From the NCBI GenBank assembly GCA_016839345.1, contig JAEOUL010000163.1, positions 12,638-76,637 on the forward strand: a DNA stretch of 64,000 bases, in the 5' to 3' direction. Position 1 is the first letter of the stretch. Each line of letters starts with the position of its first letter. This DNA comes from Candidatus Thorarchaeota archaeon (GTDB lineage Archaea > Asgardarchaeota > Thorarchaeia > Thorarchaeales > Thorarchaeaceae). This document shows positions 53,337 through 61,901 of this stretch, one piece after another. The translations under genes were made by a program, and so were the position numbers. The notes under the pieces are model-generated. The model was given only the letters and a program-made list of their open reading frames with translations. It ran no database searches and was not told the DNA's origin.

Positions 53337-54250
53337 TGTCGTGACCTCCTGACAAAATAAGCGAAAGCCTCCTCTAGACCTGGTTGTTTCACAACAATGT
53401 CCTTTACCTGAAAATTCGCTTTTGTCAAAGACTGGAATATTCTGAATTTGATATCACTGCTTGCTGATTTTACTATGAACCGGTTGCCTCTGATTTCGAC
53501 AGGAGCCGTACTCTCCAGGATGTTTCTGAGTAGAGCTGAATTGCTTGGGTCAATAGTACCTGTAATTGTACTCTCTAGCGGAAGTGAACCAATCAGGTCA
53601 TCTGGATGACCATGGGCAATCAGTTTTCCTTCGAAGATCATAGCAACATTGTCACATCTCGTTGCCTCATCGAGATAGTGTGTTGTCATGACAATTGTTT
53701 TGCCTTCATTAGCAAGATTGTGGAAATGATCCCAGAATTCCATTCTCAATTCTGGACTAACCCCAACTGTTGGTTCGTCAAGGAATATTATTTCGGGATC
53801 ATGAGCTATTGCACAGGCAAGACTCACTCGTTGAATTGTTCCACCACTGAGCACATCCACAGTACGGTCTAGTGATTCTGTAATCCGAGTAAGTCTTGCT
53901 GCCTCCTCGACTAATTTCTTTCTTTTTTGAGGATCCTTGACTCCATAGCTCGCTGCAAAGAAATCTAGATTTTCTCGCGCTGTCAAATCTGGGTAGAGCG
54001 ATTTAAGCTGGGTCATGTATCCAGTGCAGGCTCGCTCTTCTGTGGAAAGACGATTTGACTGTGTTTCTCCAATGTAGCAAGTACCACTTGTCGGGATCAG
54101 AATGCCAATCATCATTCGCACGAGAGTAGTCTTTCCTGCACCGTTGGGTCCCACCATACCCAGAATCGATCCTTGAGGAACATCAAGAGAAACATTGTCA
54201 ACAGCAACAATATCCTCGAACCGTTTAGTCACATTGACAGCCCGAATCAA
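53333..54250 (-). CDS. ABC-2 exporter ATP-binding protein
   Basis: A 305-residue ATPase: Walker A GPNGAGKTT, a Q loop near GYMTQ, signature VLSGGTIQR, Walker B EIIFLDEPTVGVSPE, and switch His in TTHYLDEATR. The C-terminal 70 residues follow the small extra domain of drug-resistance DrrA ATPases. Its permease partner is downstream with a 4-base overlap. The start is TTG 54250. The upstream sequence has two dyads (54279-54292 and 54308-54330), which fits control by a TetR-like repressor that is not in the window. Confidence 0.93.
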   Translation of the reverse strand: MIRAVNVTKRFEDIVAVDNVSLDVPQGSILGMVGPNGAGKTTLVRMMIGILIPTSGTCYIGETQSNRLSTEERACTGYMTQLKSLYPDLTARENLDFFAASYGVKDPQKRKKLVEEAARLTRITESLDRTVDVLSGGTIQRVSLACAIAHDPEIIFLDEPTVGVSPELRMEFWDHFHNLANEGKTIVMTTHYLDEATRCDNVAMIFEGKLIAHGHPDDLIGSLPLESTITGTIDPSNSALLRNILESTAPVEIRGNRFIVKSASSDIKFRIFQSLTKANFQVKDIVVKQPGLEEAFAYFVRRSRQ

Positions 54251-54278
54251 CTCATAATCCTCCAGATGATTTGGTTTA

Positions 54279-54330
54279 CAAAATGCATTTTGCAGATTTA
54301 CGATTACTAAATCATTCAGCGAATGATTTA
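54279..54330 (-). promoter_or_regulatory. Two dyads upstream of the ABC-2 exporter operon
   Basis: 54279-54292 is a perfect 14-bp palindrome (CAAAATGCATTTTG). 54308-54330 is a 23-bp dyad, TAAATCATTC-AGC-GAATGATTTA, with 10-bp perfect arms. Both lie 30 to 80 bases before the ATPase start on the minus strand and 150 bases from moxR on the plus strand. The position suits a repressor of the exporter. Confidence 0.6.
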
Positions 54331-54480
54331 TTCAACCAGCTAATTAGTTAGCACATTCTTTGATTTGTGTCTTCTTAATCGATGAGTTTCCCTGCCTACT
54401 ACGTTAGTAATCCTTATCACACGACTCAGCAAATTTGAGAGTAGATTAAATACCCTTCACTTGTACATGAATCCAGTACG

Positions 54481-55401
54481 ATGGGGGCATTTGTATTGCA
54501 GAACGAAATGGATCTTTTCAAAGAGGCTTTTGACGAACGACTAGCTGCTGCTACAAAGGAGAAAGTTAGGATAGTTCTAAAGGAGCAATATGCTGACGCT
54601 TTTGATGTTCTCTCTGATTGCGAGAACGCTGATTTAATCCCTGGGATCATTGGCCCACCGGGTACCGGAAAAACACTACTGCTCAGAGCATATGCTGAAA
54701 AAAGCGGAAGAACCCTGTATTGGGTGACCGGCGACGAGGGTGTCCGACCCTCTCACCTTACAGGCGCATTCAATCCAAGTATAGTATTAAACAAAGGGTT
54801 CACACTTGAAGCGTTTGAACCTGGACCCTTGCTCAAGAGTATGGTTTACGGTGGCGTATTCGGTCTAAATGAAGGCAATCGACTCAGCGAGTATGTTCAG
54901 AATTCATTGTTAGACCCATTTGAAGAGAGATCAATCAATGTGCAGCGGTTAGGTAGGATTCGTGCCAGTGATGGATTCTTCCCCTGTCTCACAATGAACC
55001 CAGAAGAGATGAGTGGGGCACATAGACTCAGTGAAGCGTTAAGAGACCGTATCCGTGTTTGGATCAGGCTTGGATATCCGCGCAAAGAAACAGAACTGGA
55101 AATTGTAAAGATGAACTGCCCAGAGTATAAACTGAGTGACGCAGTTCTCGAGAAGGTCTATGGTCTTGTATCATCAACAAGAGTAAGCACAGACATAGAG
55201 ATACCAGCGAGTATTAGAGCTGGGATATCGATATCGCGACTGGCCGCACAAATGACAAAAAGAAAGAAGGAGAAAACTATCTCTCACGCAACGTTATCAA
55301 AAGCCGCTACATATGTATTAGTCGGGGCTTTACGATTTCGACCAGGAATTGATCCCGAGCCAGCTGTTAACTCATTGGTAAGGAGGACTCTGGGGAGTTA
55401 A
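54481..55401 (+). CDS. MoxR-family AAA+ ATPase
   Basis: A 306-residue ATPase. Walker A is G58-PPGTGKT, the MoxR insert around GVRPSHLTGAFNPSI is present, as are the sensor region (LTMNPEEMSGA) and arginine finger (LSEALRDRIRVWIRLGYP). The Walker B position reads VFGLNEGNR with Asn130 instead of Asp before the catalytic Glu131, which is unusual and could weaken Mg2+ binding. A TATA-like ATTAAATAC lies about 35 bases upstream. The next gene, 4 bases later, encodes the vWA partner, so this is a MoxR-vWA pair, thought to act as a metal-insertion or complex-assembly chaperone. Confidence 0.9.
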   Translation: MGAFVLQNEMDLFKEAFDERLAAATKEKVRIVLKEQYADAFDVLSDCENADLIPGIIGPPGTGKTLLLRAYAEKSGRTLYWVTGDEGVRPSHLTGAFNPSIVLNKGFTLEAFEPGPLLKSMVYGGVFGLNEGNRLSEYVQNSLLDPFEERSINVQRLGRIRASDGFFPCLTMNPEEMSGAHRLSEALRDRIRVWIRLGYPRKETELEIVKMNCPEYKLSDAVLEKVYGLVSSTRVSTDIEIPASIRAGISISRLAAQMTKRKKEKTISHATLSKAATYVLVGALRFRPGIDPEPAVNSLVRRTLGS

Positions 55402-55405
55402 TAAT

Positions 55406-57967
55406 ATGGCTGCACAGCCTAAGATTACTCCAATTCCAAGTAATGCCCCCCCATTTGCACATGAATTTACGAAACGAATGAGAGCGAGAAAAGACGTAAC
55501 TAAAAAACCAAGTGTGCGCCAGACCCAATCGATACCCCAGTTGCTCTCAGCCAGGTACTTCAGAAATGGCAAGCTTACACTAGAGGATTTTCTTGATGCC
55601 GCCGTATTCACGACATTCCCTCCAGACCAAGAGATAGCTCGTGAAATTGCAGAGGATATTCTTCTTGGTCGTGAAAAGGTCACACGTCCCAAGTTGTCTG
55701 ATAAAGAAAGAGCAGAACTTACAGCTACAGCTCAAAAGCAGACAGATGCTCTGAAAGCAGTCATGGAGCAGATTCGACGAGAGCAAGAACTGGCTAAGAT
55801 AATCAAGAAAGACAAAGTCAAAGCTGGCTATGAATACTTGCAAGACCTTCAGCAGAACGGTGATCAACAACTATACCAAGCTGCAACAAACTATCTAACA
55901 GATGGTGATATAGTCCTTCGAGGAATAACAAGCAATGAAGAGCTCAAGGAGGTTGCGGGAAACCAGCTGCTTGACAAAGCAGGAGTGTTAACCTCACAAG
56001 ATATTCTGAATTCTCCAACACTTGATGTACTAGATGATTTGTGCGAAACTTCCAATGCAGCAGAGCAACTGGCTTCCAAAGCATTGCGTGGAGATGAAGA
56101 TGTCAAGGACGAATTCTCAAAACTGTCTCAACGTGATACATCCACAGCCGCAAGAGCCCTTCGGCATATTGAAGAAATGCAGAGTCTCGATCAGCAGACT
56201 CGAGAAGAACTCGATGAAATATTGCAGAACGAACTTGATAATCTAAGTGAAGCCGCTGATTATTCAGCGGAGATGAACAGAGTTCCTAATAACATTGATC
56301 AACACATTATGGATGCACCCAATCAATATTCACTGAGTGATGCCGCTGCTTTTTCTGAAAAGATCAAGAAACATACTGGCCAAGATATCATGGATGATAT
56401 CTTAGAAGCATACAACGAGCAGTATGACAACGGTGGCCACAACAATGTGGACATGCGCCAACTTGCAGATACTGCTCATACTAATGAGAACTGGGATAAA
56501 CTAGTGGAAAAGGAAACAGAATCAACTATCCAAGACGCAAACGCACGATCATCGCCATCTGACTTCTTAAGATCAGCAGTTGCTCAGGGAGTGGGGATGG
56601 CAGAACAACTACCAACTCAGCATGCAAAGCAAGAATGGAAAAAAGCCATGCAGAAGCTTTCTGATGCTGCAGTTGAGAGTTCTCCAACAAAGACACATTT
56701 ACGAAACACCGTAAAACAATTGTCAAGAATGGGGCAAGTTCCTTCAAAAGACACCATCCGTTCTGCTGGCGAACGACTTGGGATGACAGAAGCCGAGATT
56801 CTTGAGTTATTGAATCCTTCTTACGAGGTGATCAAGAAACTAATAGAAGCTGGGGTAAATGACTTTGATAGACTTCATAATTTGATATCTGCAGCTGGAC
56901 TTAATCATCAACAGATGAAACAACTTGCAGATATTGCTGCAAAGCAAGAGAATCAAAATGCGCTCGGTGCTATCGCTCATGAGGACCTCCACGCAGCTTT
57001 GGGAACCAGCGGAAGTCCTGGAAGGTCATATGGATATTCTCCACAGCTACGATATGGTCAAGGCGCTGGTAGTGATGCTGGACAACAGCCCTATGATAAG
57101 GACCGAGCACAGATGGCTATTGGAGGTCTCTTGGGAGGTCCTGCAACAAATATCGTAAGAATATGGTATGCATATCGGGATCAGTTGCCTGATGAACTAA
57201 AGAAGCAGCTTCGAGAGATTGCAAAGAGACTGCTGATTGACCTAGGGATGAGATACGCTCGTCAAACAATGGGAAGTAGTATGCTCGGAGGAATTCAGGA
57301 GTCTACTACGGTTCGCCCCTTTAGAATTGGGGATGACATGGACTTGATAAACCTCGAAGAGACGATTGACTCTCTACTCACACAGGGTCGGACGAACTTC
57401 AAGGTGGTTGAAACCTCGGACTTCCTTGTGACTGAAACGTATCAGGGACACAGAGCCTTCTATTGGGCATTGGACAAGAGCGGCTCTATGGATTCTGCTG
57501 AGAAGCTCGGAATGCTCGCGATATCAGTAATGGCAGGACTATACGGAGTCAAGAAAGATGATTTTGGTGTCGTTCTCTTTGACCATGAAACTCACGTTGT
57601 TAAGAGGATGGCTGAGAAGTCTGTATCTGTGGAAAAGGTTGCATCTGACCTACTCGAGGCACGAGCTGGAGGAGGGACAGGAGGAGCAATCTCCATTAGA
57701 CTGGCTCTAGAGAACTTTGAGGACACCCGTGCAAAGGAGAAGATTTTCGTGTTCTCGACGGATATGTTCCTGAGTGATCAACCGCAGTGTGAAGAGCTTG
57801 CAGAGAGGATGAAACCACTCGGAATCAAGATGATCATTCTAGTTCCAAAATCTTCATACAATCCACAGGCTGCTGACAGTCTGGCTAAGAAAGCGCATGG
57901 AGTAGTACTTGACATAGCATCAATTGATGAACTGCCTGAGAAACTGCTTCGTGTCACTAACTACTAA
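55406..57967 (+). CDS. Long vWA-domain protein, partner of MoxR
   Basis: An 853-residue protein. Residues about 1-600 are mostly helical and Gln/Glu/Asp-rich, with many short amphipathic helices and no recognisable domain. Residues about 680-850 form a von Willebrand A domain with a full metal site: Asp690-K-S-G-Ser694 (DKSGSMDS), the Thr in GGGTGG, and Asp in FSTDMF. The vWA domain binds protein partners through Mg2+, and MoxR remodels the complex. The ATG is 4 bases after the moxR stop. The helical part is long compared with CoxE-type partners. The target is not in view. Confidence 0.85.
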   Translation: MAAQPKITPIPSNAPPFAHEFTKRMRARKDVTKKPSVRQTQSIPQLLSARYFRNGKLTLEDFLDAAVFTTFPPDQEIAREIAEDILLGREKVTRPKLSDKERAELTATAQKQTDALKAVMEQIRREQELAKIIKKDKVKAGYEYLQDLQQNGDQQLYQAATNYLTDGDIVLRGITSNEELKEVAGNQLLDKAGVLTSQDILNSPTLDVLDDLCETSNAAEQLASKALRGDEDVKDEFSKLSQRDTSTAARALRHIEEMQSLDQQTREELDEILQNELDNLSEAADYSAEMNRVPNNIDQHIMDAPNQYSLSDAAAFSEKIKKHTGQDIMDDILEAYNEQYDNGGHNNVDMRQLADTAHTNENWDKLVEKETESTIQDANARSSPSDFLRSAVAQGVGMAEQLPTQHAKQEWKKAMQKLSDAAVESSPTKTHLRNTVKQLSRMGQVPSKDTIRSAGERLGMTEAEILELLNPSYEVIKKLIEAGVNDFDRLHNLISAAGLNHQQMKQLADIAAKQENQNALGAIAHEDLHAALGTSGSPGRSYGYSPQLRYGQGAGSDAGQQPYDKDRAQMAIGGLLGGPATNIVRIWYAYRDQLPDELKKQLREIAKRLLIDLGMRYARQTMGSSMLGGIQESTTVRPFRIGDDMDLINLEETIDSLLTQGRTNFKVVETSDFLVTETYQGHRAFYWALDKSGSMDSAEKLGMLAISVMAGLYGVKKDDFGVVLFDHETHVVKRMAEKSVSVEKVASDLLEARAGGGTGGAISIRLALENFEDTRAKEKIFVFSTDMFLSDQPQCEELAERMKPLGIKMIILVPKSSYNPQAADSLAKKAHGVVLDIASIDELPEKLLRVTNY

Positions 57968-58699
57968 TCACATGAGAGAATAACCAGTTCTCTCTGTCAA
58001 GGATTTTTCCTTGCTCTCACATACCCAGAATTTGTAAGCACATATGTAATCTTCAGTTCCTCTCAAATCAATAAGTCGTGAGCTGAAAAGTCGACGCATC
58101 AGTCTCATATATCTAAAGAAAGGGTCTCCGGCGGGTACAATTTCAGCGACGCAATTCACTTGGAAACTCTGTGCTTCGGGTGCAGCTTTCTGAGTCCAAA
58201 AGAAATTCAATGAAACCCTCGGGTCACGAAGAATATTGAGGTAGGTTTGATCACCATACATCTCGACAGCTCCGAATCTAAACCTGTCAATCTTCTCGTC
58301 GTCTAGCATTATTTGTTGATAGAGTTCTATCCTTTCCTCAATGGTTTCCTCAAATGGTCTTCCTTGAAATGAAAGTTCAGCTCCCTCTAGCTCCAGAATC
58401 CTATCTTCTAGCGCCTCATCGGTGAGAGTTAGTCGAATGATTTTTTTCGCAGAGTTAACTGGAAAGATTCCAGTTGAGTTGAGAGTTGAAACTGTAGGTT
58501 TCATAAGAGTGGCTTCATAGAGTCTCTGTAATTTTTCATTAGTGTCTCGTGCACCTTCGAGTGTATTGACAATTGCCTCGTATATCATGTCTGGAACAGC
58601 ATTCAAGGGAAATGAAACATTCAGTCCACTGATGTCAATCTCAATCCTTCTCAATTCTCGGTCGATAAATTTGATCGAGGAGGGTTTATCATCTGACAC
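57968..58699 (-). CDS. Hypothetical 243-residue soluble protein
   Basis: Not recognised. It has an alpha/beta pattern with a beta-rich C-terminal half. The segment GDQTYLNILRDPRVSLNFFWTQ recalls flavin-reductase-like split barrels (the Y-x-N-L-L-x-N-P pattern), but this is weak. No membrane helix, signal peptide or metal motif. It converges on the vWA gene with no gap and is divergent from the gelsolin-like gene. The start is GTG 58699. Confidence 0.65.
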   Translation of the reverse strand: MSDDKPSSIKFIDRELRRIEIDISGLNVSFPLNAVPDMIYEAIVNTLEGARDTNEKLQRLYEATLMKPTVSTLNSTGIFPVNSAKKIIRLTLTDEALEDRILELEGAELSFQGRPFEETIEERIELYQQIMLDDEKIDRFRFGAVEMYGDQTYLNILRDPRVSLNFFWTQKAAPEAQSFQVNCVAEIVPAGDPFFRYMRLMRRLFSSRLIDLRGTEDYICAYKFWVCESKEKSLTERTGYSLM

Positions 58700-58838
58700 T
58701 CAGCATCAACACCGTCTAACTGCTTTTGCATCTTCTCAGATGTTCTATTTAACGATATGTCGGACCATTGTAATCCACGGAAAAACATCATAAGCGGGTC
58801 TGCATGATTCTTTTCAAGTACCTTATAGAAAGTGAGGC

Positions 58839-59138
58839 ATGAGAAACATGGTTGATGTTGTTGATGTATTCGAGATTGACTCACAAGCAAAGATGCTTGA
58901 AATTAAAAGCGACACAGTTCAAGTAGACACAACTAAGGTACTAGTGTTTGTTGTACATGAATCCAAGACAGTATATCTCTGGAGAGGGAACAAAGCGAAC
59001 ATTTTCGAGAAGCTGATGGGAACTAGGGTAGCAGCGCAACTAAGCCATAGGTATCCAGATTATAGGATTCGACCTATCAAAGAAGGAAACGAACCCTCAG
59101 TTTTCTTACATCTTATAGGTACAAAACTCACGAAGTGA
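58839..59138 (+). CDS. Single-domain gelsolin-like protein
   Basis: A 99-residue protein that reads as one gelsolin repeat: a first strand, VLVFVVHESKTVYLWRGNKA (the hydrophobic-x-D/E-x2-VYxWxG core of gelsolin domains), the long helix NIFEKLMGTRVAAQL with YPDYRIRPI, and the closing KEGNEPSVFLHLIG, which parallels the EGxEPxxF motif. Gelsolin domains bind actin and Ca2+; archaeal single- and double-domain forms are known from Asgard lineages, where they regulate actin-like filaments. There is no actin gene in the window. The start may be ATG 58848. Confidence 0.75.
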   Translation: MRNMVDVVDVFEIDSQAKMLEIKSDTVQVDTTKVLVFVVHESKTVYLWRGNKANIFEKLMGTRVAAQLSHRYPDYRIRPIKEGNEPSVFLHLIGTKLTK

Positions 59139-59189
59139 GTTCACCAGAAAACACTTAGTCGAGTGCATGAAATAGCTCATGTGGTCTAA

Positions 59190-59483
59190 GTGCGTGACAT
59201 CAACCGCCTTGCATATCTGAGTAGAATCCGCAACGTGTGGAGAGGTCTCTTCTCTCGTACAAATATCATTGAACACCTAGACTCAGATATCTGGATTTCT
59301 ACCTCAGAGATTGCTTCGCGAATACATTTGACAACTCATACAGTTCTTTACCATTTACGAAATATGGAACGTGAGAAGGTCGTTGAACGTGATTCTGAAG
59401 GAAAGGGCTGGCGTCTTGGTCCATTTGAACAGAGTGAGTTATCAGAGTTCATTGTAACAAAACGGAAACGCAAGAAGAAATGA
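59190..59483 (+). CDS. Small winged-helix DNA-binding protein
   Basis: A 97-residue protein. A helix of basic residues (AYLSRIRNVWRGLF) leads to a helix-turn-helix (SDIWISTSEIASRIHLTTHTVLYHLRNMEREKVVERDSEGKGWRLG) of the ArsR-like kind, with a Lys/Arg-rich tail (KRKRKKK). It probably binds DNA as a dimer; no ligand domain is present. The start at GTG 59190 is 52 bases after the gelsolin-like gene stop and could be cotranscribed. It converges on the Ig-like surface gene. Confidence 0.75.
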   Translation: MRDINRLAYLSRIRNVWRGLFSRTNIIEHLDSDIWISTSEIASRIHLTTHTVLYHLRNMEREKVVERDSEGKGWRLGPFEQSELSEFIVTKRKRKKK

Positions 59484-59487
59484 GAGG

Positions 59488-61038
59488 TCAGTTTCTAGTA
59501 GGTAAAATCCCCTTCTTCCATAACACAACCAGTATGATAATCACGCACGCAGAAATTGCTCCTACTAAGACATAGAATCCAAGGACTTCAAAACCATCTT
59601 GATACCATATTGATACCCTTACCCATGTAGAATTGACAACCATATTTCCAACTGAGTCATAGAGGATGATGGTGCAGTTGTACCAGAATGTATACACATT
59701 CTCTGGTGGTGGCATGACTTGAACGGTGATTCTATCCACCCAAACTCCTGAGTCAATCTCAGTGCCATTGATGATAACAATATACGAATCGGGATTATCA
59801 TCAAAGGCAATCCAAGTTAAGTCGAATGGTGACCAATCAACAAGAGCGTTAGGATGAACGTAAGGAACCTCCAGTATCACAGGTGGAGAATCATCGACCA
59901 GGAATGTGTAGGTTGCTGATGCCATGTTTTCAGCAGTATCATTGACATAGACTCTGAGAATATGCTCCCAATCTCCTGAGGGCAAAAAGACGGGTCCTGT
60001 CATTGATTGGTTGACTCCTCTATCCCAATTGTAGATTATTGACAATAGGTGTAAGTCTGTTGCAGTTATAATGACCTGTGTACCTGATTTGTATAATGAT
60101 CCATTGTCAAGAGAATCAAGATAGATTACAGGTATTGTGTCATCACCAATGAACTCAAAGGTGACATTCTGTTCTCTGGAGAATGAATCGTTGGCAAAGA
60201 CTGTCAGGTAATGAAGTGTTTCTCCAGCTGGTAGATATGTCTGAAAGGGCTCACTCCAGTTGGACAACTCGGACTCTGAATCCCATTTGTATAGTACCGT
60301 GCTCGTGCTTGCGTCTTTGACATCTATGTCTATGATACTCCCAGACTGTCTGGCGGTCCCATTGACTAGGTCTCGGAGTGATATGTCAGGGGCATCATCA
60401 TCTACGGTAAACATGAAGTTGGTTTCAATCCAGTTGCCTGCAGCATCATCCGCATAGACATGCAAGGTGTGTTGACCATCACCACTGATAAGCTGCGTAG
60501 AGTATGGATAGTTCCATACGTGCAGTATCTCCTCATCATCCCAGCTATAGTAGACATCAGTTAGATGAATATCTGTTACGGTCACATTGATGTCTATACC
60601 AGACTGATGTAGTGAGTTGTTGGTGGGCGTTGTCAACTCGATCTCGGGAGATGTCCCATCTGACACGAAATAGAACATAGCACTCGTCCAAGTATCAGAA
60701 GTGTCATTTGCATAGACATAGAGATAATGACCAACCTCGCTCGTTCTTGCCATCAAATCATATGGTGATTCAAAGGTTTCATTCTCAAGCATCAAATTCC
60801 ATCGGTATAAAACATGACTCACTGCGACATTGTCGGTGACTTCGATATCAATCAATGAGAATGGTATCACGATTGATTCATTGGCTGGACTAACAAGGGT
60901 GATTACAGGTGCAGCGCCATCATCTGCAAGAATGATGCCCTGCCCAGAGGTAAGAACTCGTTCATCATATATCCTTGAAATTGGGATGACTATCAATATC
61001 AGAATGAAGATAGCAATTAACGAAATCCCTTTTCTCAA
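59488..61038 (-). CDS. Surface protein with repeated Ig-like domains
   Basis: A 516-residue exported protein. An N-terminal signal or anchor helix (ISLIAIFILILIVIP) is followed by four to five repeated beta modules of about 85-90 residues. Each opens with the pattern PxIxLxxPxNxSxxxSGxxIxIxVxD and ends with LxVYAxDxxxNWxxxxFxFxVDDxxP. A final region leads to a membrane helix (GFYVLVGAISACVIIILVVLW). This is a stalk-like adhesion or envelope protein, the second such type in the window (with 29340 and 41224). The start is TTG 61038. Confidence 0.82.
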   Translation of the reverse strand: MRKGISLIAIFILILIVIPISRIYDERVLTSGQGIILADDGAAPVITLVSPANESIVIPFSLIDIEVTDNVAVSHVLYRWNLMLENETFESPYDLMARTSEVGHYLYVYANDTSDTWTSAMFYFVSDGTSPEIELTTPTNNSLHQSGIDINVTVTDIHLTDVYYSWDDEEILHVWNYPYSTQLISGDGQHTLHVYADDAAGNWIETNFMFTVDDDAPDISLRDLVNGTARQSGSIIDIDVKDASTSTVLYKWDSESELSNWSEPFQTYLPAGETLHYLTVFANDSFSREQNVTFEFIGDDTIPVIYLDSLDNGSLYKSGTQVIITATDLHLLSIIYNWDRGVNQSMTGPVFLPSGDWEHILRVYVNDTAENMASATYTFLVDDSPPVILEVPYVHPNALVDWSPFDLTWIAFDDNPDSYIVIINGTEIDSGVWVDRITVQVMPPPENVYTFWYNCTIILYDSVGNMVVNSTWVRVSIWYQDGFEVLGFYVLVGAISACVIIILVVLWKKGILPTRN

Positions 61039-61154
61039 TCCAGTAAGCCTCCTGAATCATAAATTGAACTCCACTAATAAGCTCTGTCAGTCTGTGGAAT
61101 AGAAGTACATATCTTAGTCATGATAATCCCAAAAATATAGCGAGTGAAGTAGAG

Positions 61155-61901
61155 ATGAGAGCGATTGTCCGGCAACCTGGAAAGAGGTTCAGAAGTTGTT
61201 TATCGGATCACCCACTTCATCACACTATTAGTCTTGAGCTAGCCCTAGAACAGCATACTATGTATTGTCGCACTCTTGAGGAATTTGGAGTTGACCTCAT
61301 AATACTGGAACCCAATGATGACTATGCTGATTCATGTTTTGTAGAAGACACAGTTGTAGTACATGAAAACCGGGCGATTATAACTCGAATGGCAAGAGAA
61401 AGTCGTAGAGGAGAGAGTGAAGCAGTCGAGAGTGTTTTATCAGAATACAAGAAGATTAGTTCAGTGAAGGAGCCGGGTACACTTGAAGGAGGCGATGTGA
61501 TTCATCTTCCTGATTCACTAATTTGTGGCATCACAAAGAGAACTAACCATGATGGAGCCTCTCAAATGGAATATTGGTTGAAAACTTATGTCCATAGGAT
61601 TGAAGATCCTGCTATCATGCACATCAAGAGTCATGTCACGTATCTTAACAAGAATACAATTGTGTGCAATCCCAAATATGTGAATCAACCTGTACTGGAC
61701 CCCTTCACTAAAATTGTACTCCCACCTGAGGAATCACACTCAGCAAATACATTAACAATTGGGGATGTTGTTCTCATGTCAGCCCGCCATGACAAGACAG
61801 CTGTCTTAGTGAAAGAGGCAGGATTTGATATTATCCAACTTGACATGAGCGAGTTTGAGAAATGTGATGGTGCTTTAACCTGTCTCTCTATCTTCTTCTA
61901 G
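61155..61901 (+). CDS. ddaH: Dimethylarginine dimethylaminohydrolase/arginine-deiminase-family enzyme
   Basis: A 248-residue pentein-fold enzyme. The family pattern includes PNDDYADSCFVEDTVV (substrate Asp and Glu), PGTLEGGDVIHL, HIKSHVTYLNKNTIVC with the catalytic His, and the final KCDGALTCLSIFF, where Cys243 is the nucleophile. DDAH hydrolyses N-methylated arginines to citrulline; other family members release ammonia from arginine derivatives. A TATA-like AAAAATATA lies 20-25 bases before the ATG, suggesting a leaderless message. It overlaps the convergent amidohydrolase gene by 4 bases. Confidence 0.9.
   Translation: MRAIVRQPGKRFRSCLSDHPLHHTISLELALEQHTMYCRTLEEFGVDLIILEPNDDYADSCFVEDTVVVHENRAIITRMARESRRGESEAVESVLSEYKKISSVKEPGTLEGGDVIHLPDSLICGITKRTNHDGASQMEYWLKTYVHRIEDPAIMHIKSHVTYLNKNTIVCNPKYVNQPVLDPFTKIVLPPEESHSANTLTIGDVVLMSARHDKTAVLVKEAGFDIIQLDMSEFEKCDGALTCLSIFF

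Noticed and set aside
55372..55692. Minus-strand frame opposite the moxR end and vWA start
   Set aside because: The plus-strand frames are continuous and conserved in pattern; this is their antisense shadow.
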